Part shown: piece by piece, positions 17,701 through 25,372 of the stretch | How the letters are laid out: the number at the start of each line of letters is the position of its first letter | How positions within the stretch are numbered: position 1 is the first letter of the stretch | Assembly: GCA_019636845.1 (NCBI GenBank) | Contig: JAHBWV010000002.1 | Location: 99,655-150,892 of the forward strand | DNA from: Phycisphaeraceae bacterium | GTDB lineage: Bacteria > Planctomycetota > Phycisphaerae > Phycisphaerales > UBA1924 | Direction: 5' to 3' | DNA: 51,238 nucleotides | Notes under the pieces: model-generated | What the model was told of the DNA's origin: nothing | Database searches by the model: none | What the model saw: the letters and a program-made list of their open reading frames with translations, nothing else | Translations under genes and position numbers: made by a program

Positions 17701-18720
17701 TTCCGATCACTGTTCGATTTCTGCGAGCGCGTGCCGCAGGGCGCGGTGAACAAGGCGACAATTGAGTCGCTGATCGCGGCGGGGGCGTTCGATTCGGTGC
17801 ACGGGCGGGCGAATCGGGCGGCCATGCTGGCGACGATCGAGCAGGCGGTGAGCGCGGGGCAGCGTGCCGCGGCGGACAAAGCCGCGGGGCAGGCGCAGTT
17901 GTTTGGCTTCGGAGGTGGGGGCCCTTCCCCGGCACCCGAGACGATCAAGGAGCCGCCCCTCGCGCGCGTTGCGCCGTGGAGCGAGGGCGAGACGCTGAAG
18001 CAGGAGAAGGAGAAGCTCGGGTTCTACGTGTCGAGCCATCCGCTGCAGCAGTGGGCGTCGTGGGTGGAGACGTTCGCGACGGCCAGACTCGGGGATTTGG
18101 CGACTCGCCGGCAGGACGACCGGGTGGTGGTGGGGGCGATCGCGCAATCGACGCGGACGCTGATCGTCAAGAGCGGACGCTCGGCGGGCCAGAAGATGGC
18201 GATCGTGACGATCGAGGACCTCGGGGGCACGGCCGAGGCGGTGGTCTTCACGGACGCGTACCTGAAGTACGGCCATCTTCTCGCGAACGACACACCTTTG
18301 TTTGTGCTGGGGCGTATCGATCTGTCGCGGGGCGATCCGCAGATCATCGTGGATCGATTGGCGCCGATCGACGGTGTGCCGCTGGACCGGGGCAGACTCC
18401 GCGTGATGCTGCGTGCCTCGCTGCTGAATGGATCGGGGGAGCGCGCGGCGGAGCGCGCGTCGATCGCACTGGCTTCACGCCAGGCGGAGAAGGGCGCGCC
18501 GGCGTCGGTTCCTTATGAGATCGTGGTCGACACGGGCGATGCCCACGTGACCCTTTCGCCGAAGAGCCCGTCGATTGTGCGGCTGGATCCCGGGCTGGTG
18601 CGCGACCTTGCGACGGCACTGGGAGAGGGATCGGTGCGCCTGGTGGGGGGGATGACGATCGACCCGACGGAGGAGCGGCCGCGGTGGGGGTCGAGGAGGC
18701 GGGAAGAGGCAGAGGTGTAG
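14740..18720 (+). CDS. dnaE: DNA polymerase III alpha subunit
   Basis: A 1326-residue catalytic subunit of the replicative polymerase. The ATG at 14740 has GGAG six bases upstream; the frame is open further 5' but that stretch is antisense to the gene at 13738-14436. The PHP domain begins FVHLHLHTEYSLLDGG (about residue 25), with VTDHGNMFG and CDNDSHFL. The polymerase core has ARGSGVGTMVGYVLGLSN and the catalytic aspartates in YPDIDIDLCQDGRSDVI. Later landmarks are GVFQFESGGMR, NALFRPGPMD, YQEQVMQI and GYGFNKSHS. The C-terminal third has the helix-hairpin-helix/OB-fold region (VVVGAIAQSTRTLIVKSGR). No intein or split is seen. It is convergent with ubiX. Confidence 0.96.
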   Translation: MAEAKGKEAGGAIVGAEIPREKQFVHLHLHTEYSLLDGGNRVDKLIARVKELGMPAVAVTDHGNMFGAVSFYSQAKAAGVKPILGVEAYVTPPDKPRTDRTYTGGGEGGYHLVLLAMNNEGWENLLILCSEAFLTGFYYKPRIDRELLQKHSAGLVAINGHLGSEIGDHLLDYERTKDRKNLEAARESAAWHKRVFAQGDAPIPRFYVELQHHIFEQNAINPHLVALAREFDLPLVCDNDSHFLKQEDHDAHDTLICISTGKLKSEPNRMHYPPELYVKSPGEMRALFEGEYHDIGREACDNTLRIAEACNVELPLGKNNSPMVRVRVPHLKDLPRHDDARFGGDLTAWYNDYCSKFEVVPFDRAPTADELAEAKEACDRALRLLSEAGFVWRYGVKPGSQGVDDPNTARLERELKILADKNISAYFLIVWDFVSWGRQRGIPANARGSGVGTMVGYVLGLSNACPVRYGLLFERFTDPDRSEYPDIDIDLCQDGRSDVINYVRAKYGHVAQIITFGTLKARAAVRDVARVMDMPLADADKLAKLIPEQLGMTLDAALEQEPDLKAWYERDELVRRVMDNARTIEGQARHASVHAAGVIVATRPLHEIVPLYRQSGSEENEVVTQWDGPTCEKMGLLKMDFLGLRTLSVIERARTLITSTLDEPEIWRAVGREAEHKSSVRGPHPLDLERLTYDDQKVFQMFRRGDTSGVFQFESGGMRRLLVDMKPDRLEDLIAANALFRPGPMDLIPDYNRRKHGTEEVPQIHEIVDRFTRETYGVMVYQEQVMQIVHELGGIPLRSAYSLIKAISKKKEKEIGKNRPIFVEGAAQKGMTRQAAEELFELILKFAGYGFNKSHSTGYAIVAYQTAYLKTYFPAQYMAAFLTFESQAQKIADWTPYLDDCRKTRTIDPTTGDVVRDGLEVKPPDVNVSYSDFAVAYEEDEPRTASRGHIRFGMRAIKGAGEKAIEAIIRERDAGSESAGARAKRRPFRSLFDFCERVPQGAVNKATIESLIAAGAFDSVHGRANRAAMLATIEQAVSAGQRAAADKAAGQAQLFGFGGGGPSPAPETIKEPPLARVAPWSEGETLKQEKEKLGFYVSSHPLQQWASWVETFATARLGDLATRRQDDRVVVGAIAQSTRTLIVKSGRSAGQKMAIVTIEDLGGTAEAVVFTDAYLKYGHLLANDTPLFVLGRIDLSRGDPQIIVDRLAPIDGVPLDRGRLRVMLRASLLNGSGERAAERASIALASRQAEKGAPASVPYEIVVDTGDAHVTLSPKSPSIVRLDPGLVRDLATALGEGSVRLVGGMTIDPTEERPRWGSRRREEAEV

Positions 18721-18881
18721 TGAGCTGCGATGTTCGCACCATGTGTGGTTTCATCACGCACTCTCGCGTGCGAAAGTGCGCGATGATGGCCGGAAAAGAT
18801 ACTCTCGAGTTCAGAAGTACCTTTTCCCGCGCAAAAGTGTAGTTTACGGCCAGTTCGTCGATGGTCGGAGCCCGGAGCGGG

Positions 18882-19526
18882 TCACTCCTCCCTCGTCTGC
18901 ACAACCTCCTTCCCATCCACACCCCACCTCGTCTTCAGATCGTGCTCAACCTTTAAGAGGTCCAGCACCTTGCCGACCATGAAGTCGATGATCTCTTCGA
19001 TGGTGCGGGGGTTCAGGTAGAAGCCGGGGTTCGTCGGGCAGATGATCGCGCCCGCCAGCGTCAGCGTCCGCATGTTCTCGATATCAATCAGGTTCAGCGG
19101 CGTCTCGCGATGGCACACCACCAGCGGGCGGCGCTCTTTCAGCGTCACCATCGCGGCGCGGGTGAGGAGGTTGCTGCCGGCGCTGGTGGCCATGGCCCCG
19201 AGCGACGTGGACGAGCACGGCAGGACAACCATCCCATCGTGGAGGAACGAGCCGGATGCGATCACCGCGCCGACATCCTTGTTGGGGTGGATGATGAGGC
19301 GCGATGCGTGGGCGTCGGCCTCGGGGAGCGCGGCGAGGGCGGGGCAGAGCTGCGCGAGCTCGAGCTTGCGGATGTCGGCCTCGTCGAAAAGGAGGCGCTG
19401 TCCGTATTCGCTGACGACCAGGTGAACCTCGTGCCCCTGTTCCAGCAGCACGTGGAGCAGGCGCAGGGCGTATGCCGCGCCGGAGGCGCCAGAGATGCCC
19501 AGAACAAACTTGCGGCCGGATTGCAC
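18882..19526 (-). CDS. ubiX: Flavin prenyltransferase UbiX
   Basis: A 214-residue enzyme that joins dimethylallyl phosphate to FMN to make prenyl-FMN, the cofactor of UbiD-type decarboxylases. A GTG at 19526 (MQSGRKFVLGISGASG) has AAGGGG seven bases upstream and is preferred to the TTG 33 bases upstream. Family motifs are GISGASGAAYALRLL, SGSFLHDGMVVLPCSSTSLG, GSNLLTRAAMVTLKERRPLV, RETPLNLI and PTNPGFYLNP. Length fits the family. No ubiD is in the window. A perfect inverted repeat lies just upstream of the start. Confidence 0.93.
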   Translation of the reverse strand: MQSGRKFVLGISGASGAAYALRLLHVLLEQGHEVHLVVSEYGQRLLFDEADIRKLELAQLCPALAALPEADAHASRLIIHPNKDVGAVIASGSFLHDGMVVLPCSSTSLGAMATSAGSNLLTRAAMVTLKERRPLVVCHRETPLNLIDIENMRTLTLAGAIICPTNPGFYLNPRTIEEIIDFMVGKVLDLLKVEHDLKTRWGVDGKEVVQTREE

Positions 19527-19551
19527 GATGGATCCCCTTCCGAACCGACCT

Positions 19552-19571
19552 ATCCACAAGTAGTTGTGGAT
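19552..19571. promoter_or_regulatory. Perfect inverted repeat (operator or DnaA-box pair) upstream of ubiX
   Basis: ATCCACAA-GTAG-TTGTGGAT, with 8-bp arms and a four-base spacer, lies 25 bp upstream of the ubiX GTG in the divergent ubiX/lipoprotein intergenic region. Each arm with its flank (CTATCCACA and, on the other strand, CGATCCACA) is close to the DnaA box TTATCCACA. It could bind a dimeric repressor or DnaA. Confidence 0.45.
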
Positions 19572-19716
19572 CGGCGGTGGACTGTAGTCTTCTGAGCCCT
19601 CTCGAAGCCCCGAAACGTGGTCGGAGGGGGGCTCCGATGTTTGTGTGGACTAAACTCCTGATGCGGGCGTTTGCACGCTCGCGTGTCAACTGGCTTCGAG
19701 AAAGGCGGTTCTTCGG

Positions 19717-20283
19717 ATGAGCAATCTCCGTCGCGCGGCAATCGGCGGTTCGATCTTGGCCTCCCTCACCCTTGCGGGGTGTGTCGGCTACCACTCCTAT
19801 CCCCCAACGCCCGAGCAGCGCGCCCGTGAGAGCATGGGCGAGCGTGCGCCGGTTGACGTGATGGTCCGTGCCATGGATCGCGTGCTCGCGATGCATCCCC
19901 CCGCGGGCGGCGGCGCGTTCGCCGTGAACATGCCGATCACCACGCCGCCGGACGTCTACGCCCGCGTTGCGGACCGTGTCGGAGGCCGCCCCGTCATGGT
20001 CGAAACGGCATCGCTGCCGATCTATCACATCGCGGGCGTTCGCGTCCGCAACAGCCGCGCACAGGTCGATATCGTCTGGCCGACGGGCCGCGGCACCAAC
20101 CGCTCATCCACGGTCTGGCTGGAGGGCGGTCTCCAGCCGTGGTCGGTCAAGCGCGTGCAGGAGTGGAACGAGGGCGTGATCGCGACGCCCGAGCTCTACT
20201 TCATTCGCGCCGGTGAATCAGCGCTCACGGCCCAGCCGGAATCGATCGAGCCGGAAGCCGCACCCGCTTCGGACAATCCGTGA
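19717..20283 (+). CDS. Putative lipoprotein
   Basis: A 188-residue protein starting MSNLRRAAIGGSILA with a lipobox LAGC at residues 19-22, so it is probably an outer- or inner-membrane lipoprotein. The mature part contains PPDVYARVADRVGGRP, VDIVWPTGRGTNRSSTVWL and ends in an acidic/Pro tail. No family is recognised. The last four bases overlap the start of the next gene (GTGA), so the two are translationally coupled. Confidence 0.8.
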   Translation: MSNLRRAAIGGSILASLTLAGCVGYHSYPPTPEQRARESMGERAPVDVMVRAMDRVLAMHPPAGGGAFAVNMPITTPPDVYARVADRVGGRPVMVETASLPIYHIAGVRVRNSRAQVDIVWPTGRGTNRSSTVWLEGGLQPWSVKRVQEWNEGVIATPELYFIRAGESALTAQPESIEPEAAPASDNP

Positions 20284-20606
20284 GTGCCGACGATCTCCGT
20301 GCGCGCCTCTGTCATGCGGACGCCTCCGTCAGACGGATCGCCCTGCGCGATCTTCTGGGCTCCGGGTCCGCTCCCACGCCCGACGTTCTGGAGCGTGTGG
20401 CCTTGTTGATCGGTGCCGCGCCGGAGGGCGAGGCGGAACTTGCGCTGCGCGTGATCGCGCGATGGGCGTACCTCCCGGCACGGGGCGTGGTCGAGTCCGT
20501 CATGATGAATCCGAAGAGCCCCGCCCGGGTCGCCCACGAGGCGCGGATCGCCCTCGACCGAATCGATCTGGTCGCAATGGGCAAGATCCCGAGTCCTCTT
20601 GCGTAG
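20280..20606 (+). CDS. Small HEAT-like hypothetical protein
   Basis: A 108-residue cytoplasmic protein. The GTG start overlaps the stop of the lipoprotein gene by four bases. It is almost all alpha-helical, with spaced helices such as DASVRRIALRDLLGS and PARVAHEARIALDRIDLV that resemble HEAT-type repeats. The coupling with a lipoprotein gene suggests a shared role. No function is known. Confidence 0.7.
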   Translation: MSADDLRARLCHADASVRRIALRDLLGSGSAPTPDVLERVALLIGAAPEGEAELALRVIARWAYLPARGVVESVMMNPKSPARVAHEARIALDRIDLVAMGKIPSPLA

Positions 20607-20911
20607 ATCGGCACTCTGTGCCGATGCCCCAACCACCTGCCACAAGCACCACGGTATCCGTGCCCCACCTGGCCCTTTGCGATCTGCCATCTGGTTCCCG
20701 CGGGTACGATCTCGGTGTGAGCCCACGACCAAGAGCGACCTCCCCATCGCCATCGAGCGACGCGCCCGAGACGGACGCGCCCACACATCCCGCGGCCGGT
20801 GCGCAGGTCGGCTCCCGAACGGACGCGCCAACCGATCACCCGACGGGCGCGACGAAGCCCGCGCCGCGCCACGCGGGATCCACTGTTGCCGCGCCGGAGC
20901 CTGGACGGGCG

Positions 20912-21919
20912 ATGCCCCGTCCGACGCGCGACCTCCTGGCCCTCCGCGGCATGGGCACCGCCGAACTCAAAGAGCTCCTCGCCCGCTCCCGCGCCATGAT
21001 CCCCGCCGCGATGGGACGCACCGACCTCTCCCACATCCTCAAAGGACGCGCCGTCGGCCTCCTCTTCTTCGAAGACTCCACACGCACACGCCTCTCCTTC
21101 ACCATGGCCGCCCAACGCCTCGGCGCAACCACGCTCGACCTGGCCTCCGGCGGCTCATCCGTCAGCAAGGGCGAGACCCTCATCGACACAGCTCTCAACG
21201 TTGAGGCCATCGGCGCCGCCGCACTCGTCGTCCGCGCCAAGCAATCCGGCGCGGCCCACCAGATCGCCCAGCCCGCCAAGATCCCCGTGCTGAACGGTGG
21301 CGATGGCAAGCACGAGCACCCGACCCAGGCCCTGCTCGATGCGCTCACCATCGCCGAATCCCTCGGGCGCAGCGCGGCGTTTGACCTCACGGGGCTCTCC
21401 ATCGCCATCGTCGGCGATGTCATCTCCTCGCGCGTCGCGCGCTCGAATATCGCCGCACTCTCCGCGCTCGGGGCTCAGGTCATCGTCGTCGGCCCGCCGA
21501 CGCTCGCGCCCAAGTCGATGTCCACACTCGGCTGCAAGGTCGAGCACGACCTCGACAACGTCCTGCCGACCGTCGATGCCGTGATGATGCTCCGCGTGCA
21601 GTTTGAACGCCACGGTGGCGAGGGGAGCAGCGGTGCAAGCGGCGGGGCTTCGCACGCAGCCGCGCCCGCCAAGCCCCCCATCACCCCCTCCAGCATCGTC
21701 TCTGTCCGCGCCTACCGCGAGGGGTACGCGCTCACGAGCGCACGAGCCGCGATGTTGAAGCCCCACGCCGTCGTGCTCCACCCGGGCCCCATCAACCGCG
21801 GCATCGAGATGGACCAGGATGTCGCCGACGGCCCGCGCTCCGCCGTCCTCCGCCAGGTCACCCACGGCGTCGCTGTCCGCATGGCCTCACTCTGCTGGTG
21901 CCTGGGGATACCGGCGTAA
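20912..21919 (+). CDS. pyrB: Aspartate carbamoyltransferase catalytic subunit
   Basis: A 335-residue enzyme joining carbamoyl phosphate and aspartate in pyrimidine synthesis. The ATG at 20912 (MPRPTRDLLALRGM) is preferred; a GTG at 20717 would add a 65-residue Pro/Ala-rich extension. The carbamoyl-phosphate site is FFEDSTRTRLSFTMA, followed by KGETLIDTAL, the HPTQALLDALT motif, and MMLRVQFER for aspartate binding. About 25 low-complexity Gly/Ser/Ala residues follow MMLRVQFER. The last 137 bp occur twice more downstream, joined to toxin-gene remnants. The downstream neighbours are convergent minus-strand genes of the toxin array. Confidence 0.94.
   Translation: MPRPTRDLLALRGMGTAELKELLARSRAMIPAAMGRTDLSHILKGRAVGLLFFEDSTRTRLSFTMAAQRLGATTLDLASGGSSVSKGETLIDTALNVEAIGAAALVVRAKQSGAAHQIAQPAKIPVLNGGDGKHEHPTQALLDALTIAESLGRSAAFDLTGLSIAIVGDVISSRVARSNIAALSALGAQVIVVGPPTLAPKSMSTLGCKVEHDLDNVLPTVDAVMMLRVQFERHGGEGSSGASGGASHAAAPAKPPITPSSIVSVRAYREGYALTSARAAMLKPHAVVLHPGPINRGIEMDQDVADGPRSAVLRQVTHGVAVRMASLCWCLGIPA
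21783..21919 (+). repeat. 137-bp pyrB 3'-end repeat, original copy
   Basis: The end of pyrB, from the codons for [14 protein letters not shown] to the TAA stop. Near-identical copies with TGA stops are at 24841-24977 and 25842-25978, in the same orientation. I count fewer than ten differences in each. Confidence 0.9.
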
Positions 21920-22146
21920 CGCGCTCTCACCGTGCCATCGAAGTCGTGTGGGGGGCGACTTCGATGCTCTTCATGCTCATGGAACCGCGAGCGTGAGCGA
22001 GCGGACACGTCCTCACTTGAAGTGCCACTCACCCACCCCGGGTCAGTACTCTTCCCTTCCCTCCGCGCTCATGCCCGGCCCGAAGCCGTACCACACCGAC
22101 AACGCCGCGGCAGGCGCGGCGCTTTGCGGACAGCCCACAACACTCA

Positions 22147-22467
22147 TCACCCTTCATCGCTCTCGACGTACTCGGCCATCACGCGTAGCGCCTCGCCGAG
22201 GTCGCGTCGCAGCGCGGGCTCCCACTGATCTCTTGGAGTATCCCTGTCGGGCCAGTCGTCGAACGCGGTGAACGCGGCATCGACCGCGTCGATCGCGGCG
22301 TCGTGCTTCATATCGCCTGATGCGACCAGGGCTTCCCTGACACGGTGCCTCTCGTCAAAGTACGCGTCCCTTCCTTCAACGACATCCACCCTGTGCTCCA
22401 TCACATCGCGGATGATGCCCGCGAGGCGAGCGATGGGACTGCTTCCCGCCTCATCGCTTGTGCTCAT
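22147..22467 (-). CDS. Small acidic hypothetical protein in the toxin array
   Basis: A 106-residue protein with high Asp/Glu/Arg content, probably helical (ARLAGIIRDVMEHRVDVVEG, DDWPDRDTPRDQW). No signal peptide or known motif is seen. It lies at the pyrB-proximal end of the array on the same strand as the toxin and immunity genes, so an old orphan immunity gene is a reasonable guess. Confidence 0.5.
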   Translation of the reverse strand: MSTSDEAGSSPIARLAGIIRDVMEHRVDVVEGRDAYFDERHRVREALVASGDMKHDAAIDAVDAAFTAFDDWPDRDTPRDQWEPALRRDLGEALRVMAEYVESDEG

Positions 22468-22593
22468 CCTTCAAACCCCGTGCTTCGCGCGTTGGCCGTG
22501 CAACATCCCAAACACCCGCCGTCACCAGTGCTCGCCCAAGGTCCCGCAGGCCGCGTCCTTCCCACGATTGGATCTGCGCGAGTCGTCACTTGA

Positions 22594-22977
22594 TCATCCC
22601 TCAAAGCCCGTTCCATCGCAAATATAACACGTCGCGCCGTCCAGCACACCATCGCCGAAGCAGGCCGCGCACGCTCCGAGCAACGAATAGAGTCGCCACT
22701 TCAAATCGGCATCGCGGCGAAAACTCGCTCGAATCAAGTAGTCAACGTCTCGTAGACAGACCGTGAGAGCAATGGCCCCATGATTCATGACCGCTTCGCG
22801 TAGTTCGCCCGGTTCACCAACCAAGGTGTCAAATATCAGACGAGAAAAGTCCGAGGTAGTCATCGCAGCGAGCACCATCTGCTGTTGCACGCCCGGTTGA
22901 CCGCGCGCCGCGAGCACGGCGTGCAGATTCACCCAACACATCTCTACATCGTCTTTGCTAGGAATCATGTGATTCAT
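22594..22977 (-). CDS. Hypothetical protein with C-terminal CxxC pairs
   Basis: A 127-residue protein; an in-frame ATG three codons in (MIPSKDD) is an alternative start. The C-terminus has CAACFGDG and CYICDGTGFEG, a DnaJ-like CxxCxGxG arrangement that probably binds zinc. The body is helical (FSRLIFDTLVGEPGELREAV). The lower GC and position suggest an orphan immunity or cargo gene of the array. The function is not known. Confidence 0.55.
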   Translation of the reverse strand: MNHMIPSKDDVEMCWVNLHAVLAARGQPGVQQQMVLAAMTTSDFSRLIFDTLVGEPGELREAVMNHGAIALTVCLRDVDYLIRASFRRDADLKWRLYSLLGACAACFGDGVLDGATCYICDGTGFEG

Positions 22978-23006
22978 GCCCCATCGTGTCCGAGGCTCAT
23001 GGATGT

Positions 23007-23603
23007 CTACGCCTCAACGCGGTACCTGCTTATAACAGCAAGTACGCGGTATCGTTCGTCCAAGTATGTGCCAGGATGGAGCGGATTTACTAGTCCCTGC
23101 ATCGCACGGACCGCATCACACACTACCCGGGCCGCAAGGTACCGCCTCATGAGCCCGTGCTCGTTCAGGTGTAGTGCAATGTAATCAGCCTCAAGCGCCC
23201 AGATCGGAACCCACGCTGCCGGTCCGCCAGTAACTCCGAATGTCGGCGGTCTAGGATTAAGGTAGGAGTGCAGGCGCAGAGACGCAATATCAAAGCCAAG
23301 GAACCCATCGTGACGCTCGCATTGTACCGCGTCGGCTTCAGTCGCGCACTCAGAGACCTGAACAACTTCCGTTCTAACATCTTCCCGCCGGTACATCTGC
23401 GCCATACGTATGGCGTGATCATAATCCTTGATAAAGACTTCCCAGTCCGAGTCGTCCCATCGATACGACCACTCTTGAAGCAACGTGGCTTTGCGAGCTC
23501 CGAACTCGCCCACCAACAGCGACGCGGCATCAAGTCGAGCGACACCGCGATACGCTTCCTGGATCGTATCGGCGATAACGATGCATAAGTAGCCAGTTTT
23601 CAT
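23007..23603 (-). CDS. Candidate immunity protein for the toxin tip at 23667
   Basis: A 198-residue cytoplasmic protein starting MKTGYLCIVIADTIQEAYRG. It begins 63 bp after the stop of the orphan toxin tip at 23667-23900. It has no signal peptide, contains WSYRWDDSDWEVFIKDYDHA and has lower GC than the core genes. Pairing with the toxin is inferred from gene order, as in other polymorphic-toxin loci. No family is recognised. Confidence 0.55.
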   Translation of the reverse strand: MKTGYLCIVIADTIQEAYRGVARLDAASLLVGEFGARKATLLQEWSYRWDDSDWEVFIKDYDHAIRMAQMYRREDVRTEVVQVSECATEADAVQCERHDGFLGFDIASLRLHSYLNPRPPTFGVTGGPAAWVPIWALEADYIALHLNEHGLMRRYLAARVVCDAVRAMQGLVNPLHPGTYLDERYRVLAVISRYRVEA

Positions 23604-23666
23604 CGAGTGCGCTCACGGAGAGAAATGGGGCGGGCACAGCACATGCTCTTCTCCAATGTGAATGTG

Positions 23667-23900
23667 TCACTTGCCAACGAACAAGCCAGACCGCTGACCG
23701 CCGCGTTCGATACGTCCGATGCTGATTCCATGTTTTCTGGCAACATCAATAACATCCAAAAGATCAGTATGAGATAGTGGTGCCCCGGCCTCCAACGCTT
23801 GCCTCGCCTTGCTGTGCAACCATCTCATGAACACGCGAGGATTATTCCGGGCCTCATCAGGAACACACCCATTATGCACCCACACGCCTCTGTCGCCCAC
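23667..23900 (-). CDS. Orphan toxin tip with a very short Hint remnant
   Basis: A 77-codon frame from a GTG. The same frame reads back to about 23940 as [20 protein letters not shown] then VHN, which is the last 23 residues of the Hint-like domain of the full gene at 27120-27791. After VHN comes a roughly 68-residue tip (GCVPDEARNNPRVFMRWLHS ... RIERGGQRSGLFVGK) that is basic and helical and matches no toxin family I recognise. There is no signal peptide, so it is silent unless recombined behind the full gene. The remnant starts inside the end of the preceding immunity gene (stop at 23926). Confidence 0.6.
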   Translation of the reverse strand: MGDRGVWVHNGCVPDEARNNPRVFMRWLHSKARQALEAGAPLSHTDLLDVIDVARKHGISIGRIERGGQRSGLFVGK

Positions 23901-23925
23901 AAAGTACGTGTGGTACCTGCTGACT

Positions 23926-24438
23926 TCAAGCTTGTAGACCGTGACCTGCTGCTTCCATGGCTTTCATGGGGACAATCCACAGATGTCTGACAACATCGTC
24001 ACCGCTCGGATAGCGATCGACGCGGAACGTGAACACCGCGCCGCAAGGGACGCCACCGATAAGCAACCGCCGCATGATGGTACCGTGCTGCCGGAACGTG
24101 CCCACAACCTCTCGCCAACTCTCAGAATCATCGAGTACGATCTCGGGTGGCGTCATGCCTAGAGGCAGCTTCCATTCCTCGGGTCGATCCGACAGGCCGG
24201 ACGAGCGGAGTTCCCGCTCAGGATCGAGCGCGAAGACGAGCGATACGACAGGGCCAGCGGCGAACGCCCCCTGCATCACCAGAGCAGCTGTGAACGCCGC
24301 GAATCCATCCGCGACCCACGCATCGGGATCTCCACCCTCGCGCTCATCCAACCCTACATGCAGCGAACGCCTCCCGCGTACGCGCCACTGTTCGCGCAGC
24401 CATGCGTGCAAGAGCTTGGAATCGTGAGCATCGGGCAT
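23926..24438 (-). CDS. Candidate immunity protein for the toxin tip at 24441
   Basis: A 170-residue protein starting MPDAHDSKLLHAWLREQWRV at the ATG at 24438, two bases after the TAA of the preceding toxin tip, so translation is coupled. It is acidic, with FAAFTAALVMQGAFAAGPVV in the middle and no signal peptide. Its last codons overlap the Hint remnant of the next module, which points to a recombination joint there. The immunity role is inferred from position. Confidence 0.6.
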   Translation of the reverse strand: MPDAHDSKLLHAWLREQWRVRGRRSLHVGLDEREGGDPDAWVADGFAAFTAALVMQGAFAAGPVVSLVFALDPERELRSSGLSDRPEEWKLPLGMTPPEIVLDDSESWREVVGTFRQHGTIMRRLLIGGVPCGAVFTFRVDRYPSGDDVVRHLWIVPMKAMEAAGHGLQA

Positions 24439-24440
24439 GA

Positions 24441-24986
24441 TTATCTCGGGAGAGGCCAGCCAAGCACCTCGGTAACGAACACCTCTTCTGCTTTCGACAG
24501 AATCCTTGAACCATGCTTCCACGTGCCGTTGTTGTTGAGTGCGGCTCCGCCGGCAAAGTGAACGTGCGTCAACTCGTTCGCAGCCTTGCCGACGTCAACC
24601 CGGAGGATCGTTGAAGGGGCTTTACCCTGTTGAATCATTTTGTTGGCCTGATTGGGCGAGTACGCATTATGCACCCACACGCCTCTGTCGCCCACAAAGT
24701 ACGTGTGGTAACGGCTGACCTCAAGGTTGTAGACCGCCACGCGCTCCTCACGCGGCTCGACCCGCGCCACCACCAACACGTCCCGTCCCTTGCCCCCCTC
24801 GCCCGCATTTCCGTGCGCCGCCGCCGACCCCAGCCGCTCCCCGGCCCGATCAACCGCGGCATCGAGATGGACCAGGATGTCGCCGACGGCCCGCGCTCTG
24901 CCATCCTCCGCCAGGTCACCCACGGCGTGGCCGTGCGCATGGCCTCGCTCTGCTGGTGCCTGGGGATTCCGGCGTGAACACGACAA
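24441..24986 (-). CDS. Orphan toxin module: antisense pyrB end, Hint remnant, HVHF-type tip
   Basis: The 181-codon frame is a chimera. Its first roughly 48 codons are antisense to a copy of the pyrB 3' end and are not meaningful protein. From about 24839 it encodes the last 57 or so residues of the Hint-like domain ([16 protein letters not shown], then [16 protein letters not shown], then VHN). The tip ([20 protein letters not shown] ... [20 protein letters not shown]) resembles C-terminal domains of Rhs/polymorphic toxins with HVHF..G.ALN..GTWKHG. No signal peptide is present. It is probably not expressed as an exported toxin. Confidence 0.6.
   Translation of the reverse strand: MSCSRRNPQAPAERGHAHGHAVGDLAEDGRARAVGDILVHLDAAVDRAGERLGSAAAHGNAGEGGKGRDVLVVARVEPREERVAVYNLEVSRYHTYFVGDRGVWVHNAYSPNQANKMIQQGKAPSTILRVDVGKAANELTHVHFAGGAALNNNGTWKHGSRILSKAEEVFVTEVLGWPLPR
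24670..24839 (-). repeat. Hint 3'-end repeat, module 3
   Basis: About 170 bp nearly identical to 25671-25841 and very similar to 27319-27490 in the full-length gene. It ends abruptly against a copy of the pyrB 3' end. Confidence 0.85.
24841..24977 (+). repeat. 137-bp pyrB 3'-end repeat, copy 2
   Basis: A copy of the pyrB end ([20 protein letters not shown] ... LGIPA, TGA stop) joined directly to the Hint remnant at the sequence CCGCTCCCCGGCCCGATCAA. It has no promoter or 5' part and so is a scar. Confidence 0.9.
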
Positions 24987-25130
24987 GAGTCATCTGCCTT
25001 GGGCCGCGCCACTCAAAGACCAAGCTCTCACGCACGCGCAGCATCGCAGGATTGCCGATATAGGCGGCACGGGTCCGCGTAGAATCAGTCTGCCCACACC
25101 TATATCGAGGATGTAGTTGTGCAAGTGGCA

Positions 25131-25361
25131 CTACCACGGCGGTTGTAACCGCAGATGCTCGACCGCCTTCAAGTACATCGCTTGCATTCTCTCCAAGTCA
25201 GATAGCAGATCGACCTCTTCTTCACCCTGAATCGCGCGCCGCACCCGCTCGACAAGATCATGAAACGTATCTCCTTGCAGCGCGATCGCAGGATACTTGC
25301 GATCTGGGAACTGCACAATGGCGACGTTGCCGTCACGATCGATGATTGTCGGTGAGTTCAT
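25131..25361 (-). CDS. Candidate immunity protein for the nucleotidyltransferase tip
   Basis: A 76-residue protein starting [20 protein letters not shown], beginning 11 bp after the toxin-tip stop at 25373. The segment [20 protein letters not shown] recalls a family of small proteins with an R.FP...QGD motif (DUF6959-like, from memory and uncertain). No signal peptide is seen. The immunity role is inferred from its position directly after the tip. Confidence 0.6.
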   Translation of the reverse strand: MNSPTIIDRDGNVAIVQFPDRKYPAIALQGDTFHDLVERVRRAIQGEEEVDLLSDLERMQAMYLKAVEHLRLQPPW

Positions 25362-25372
25362 TGCATGACACT

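Noticed and set aside
24841..24977. pyrB copy as a real second carbamoyltransferase
   Set aside because: Only the last 137 bp are present, without the catalytic part; it is a scar repeat.
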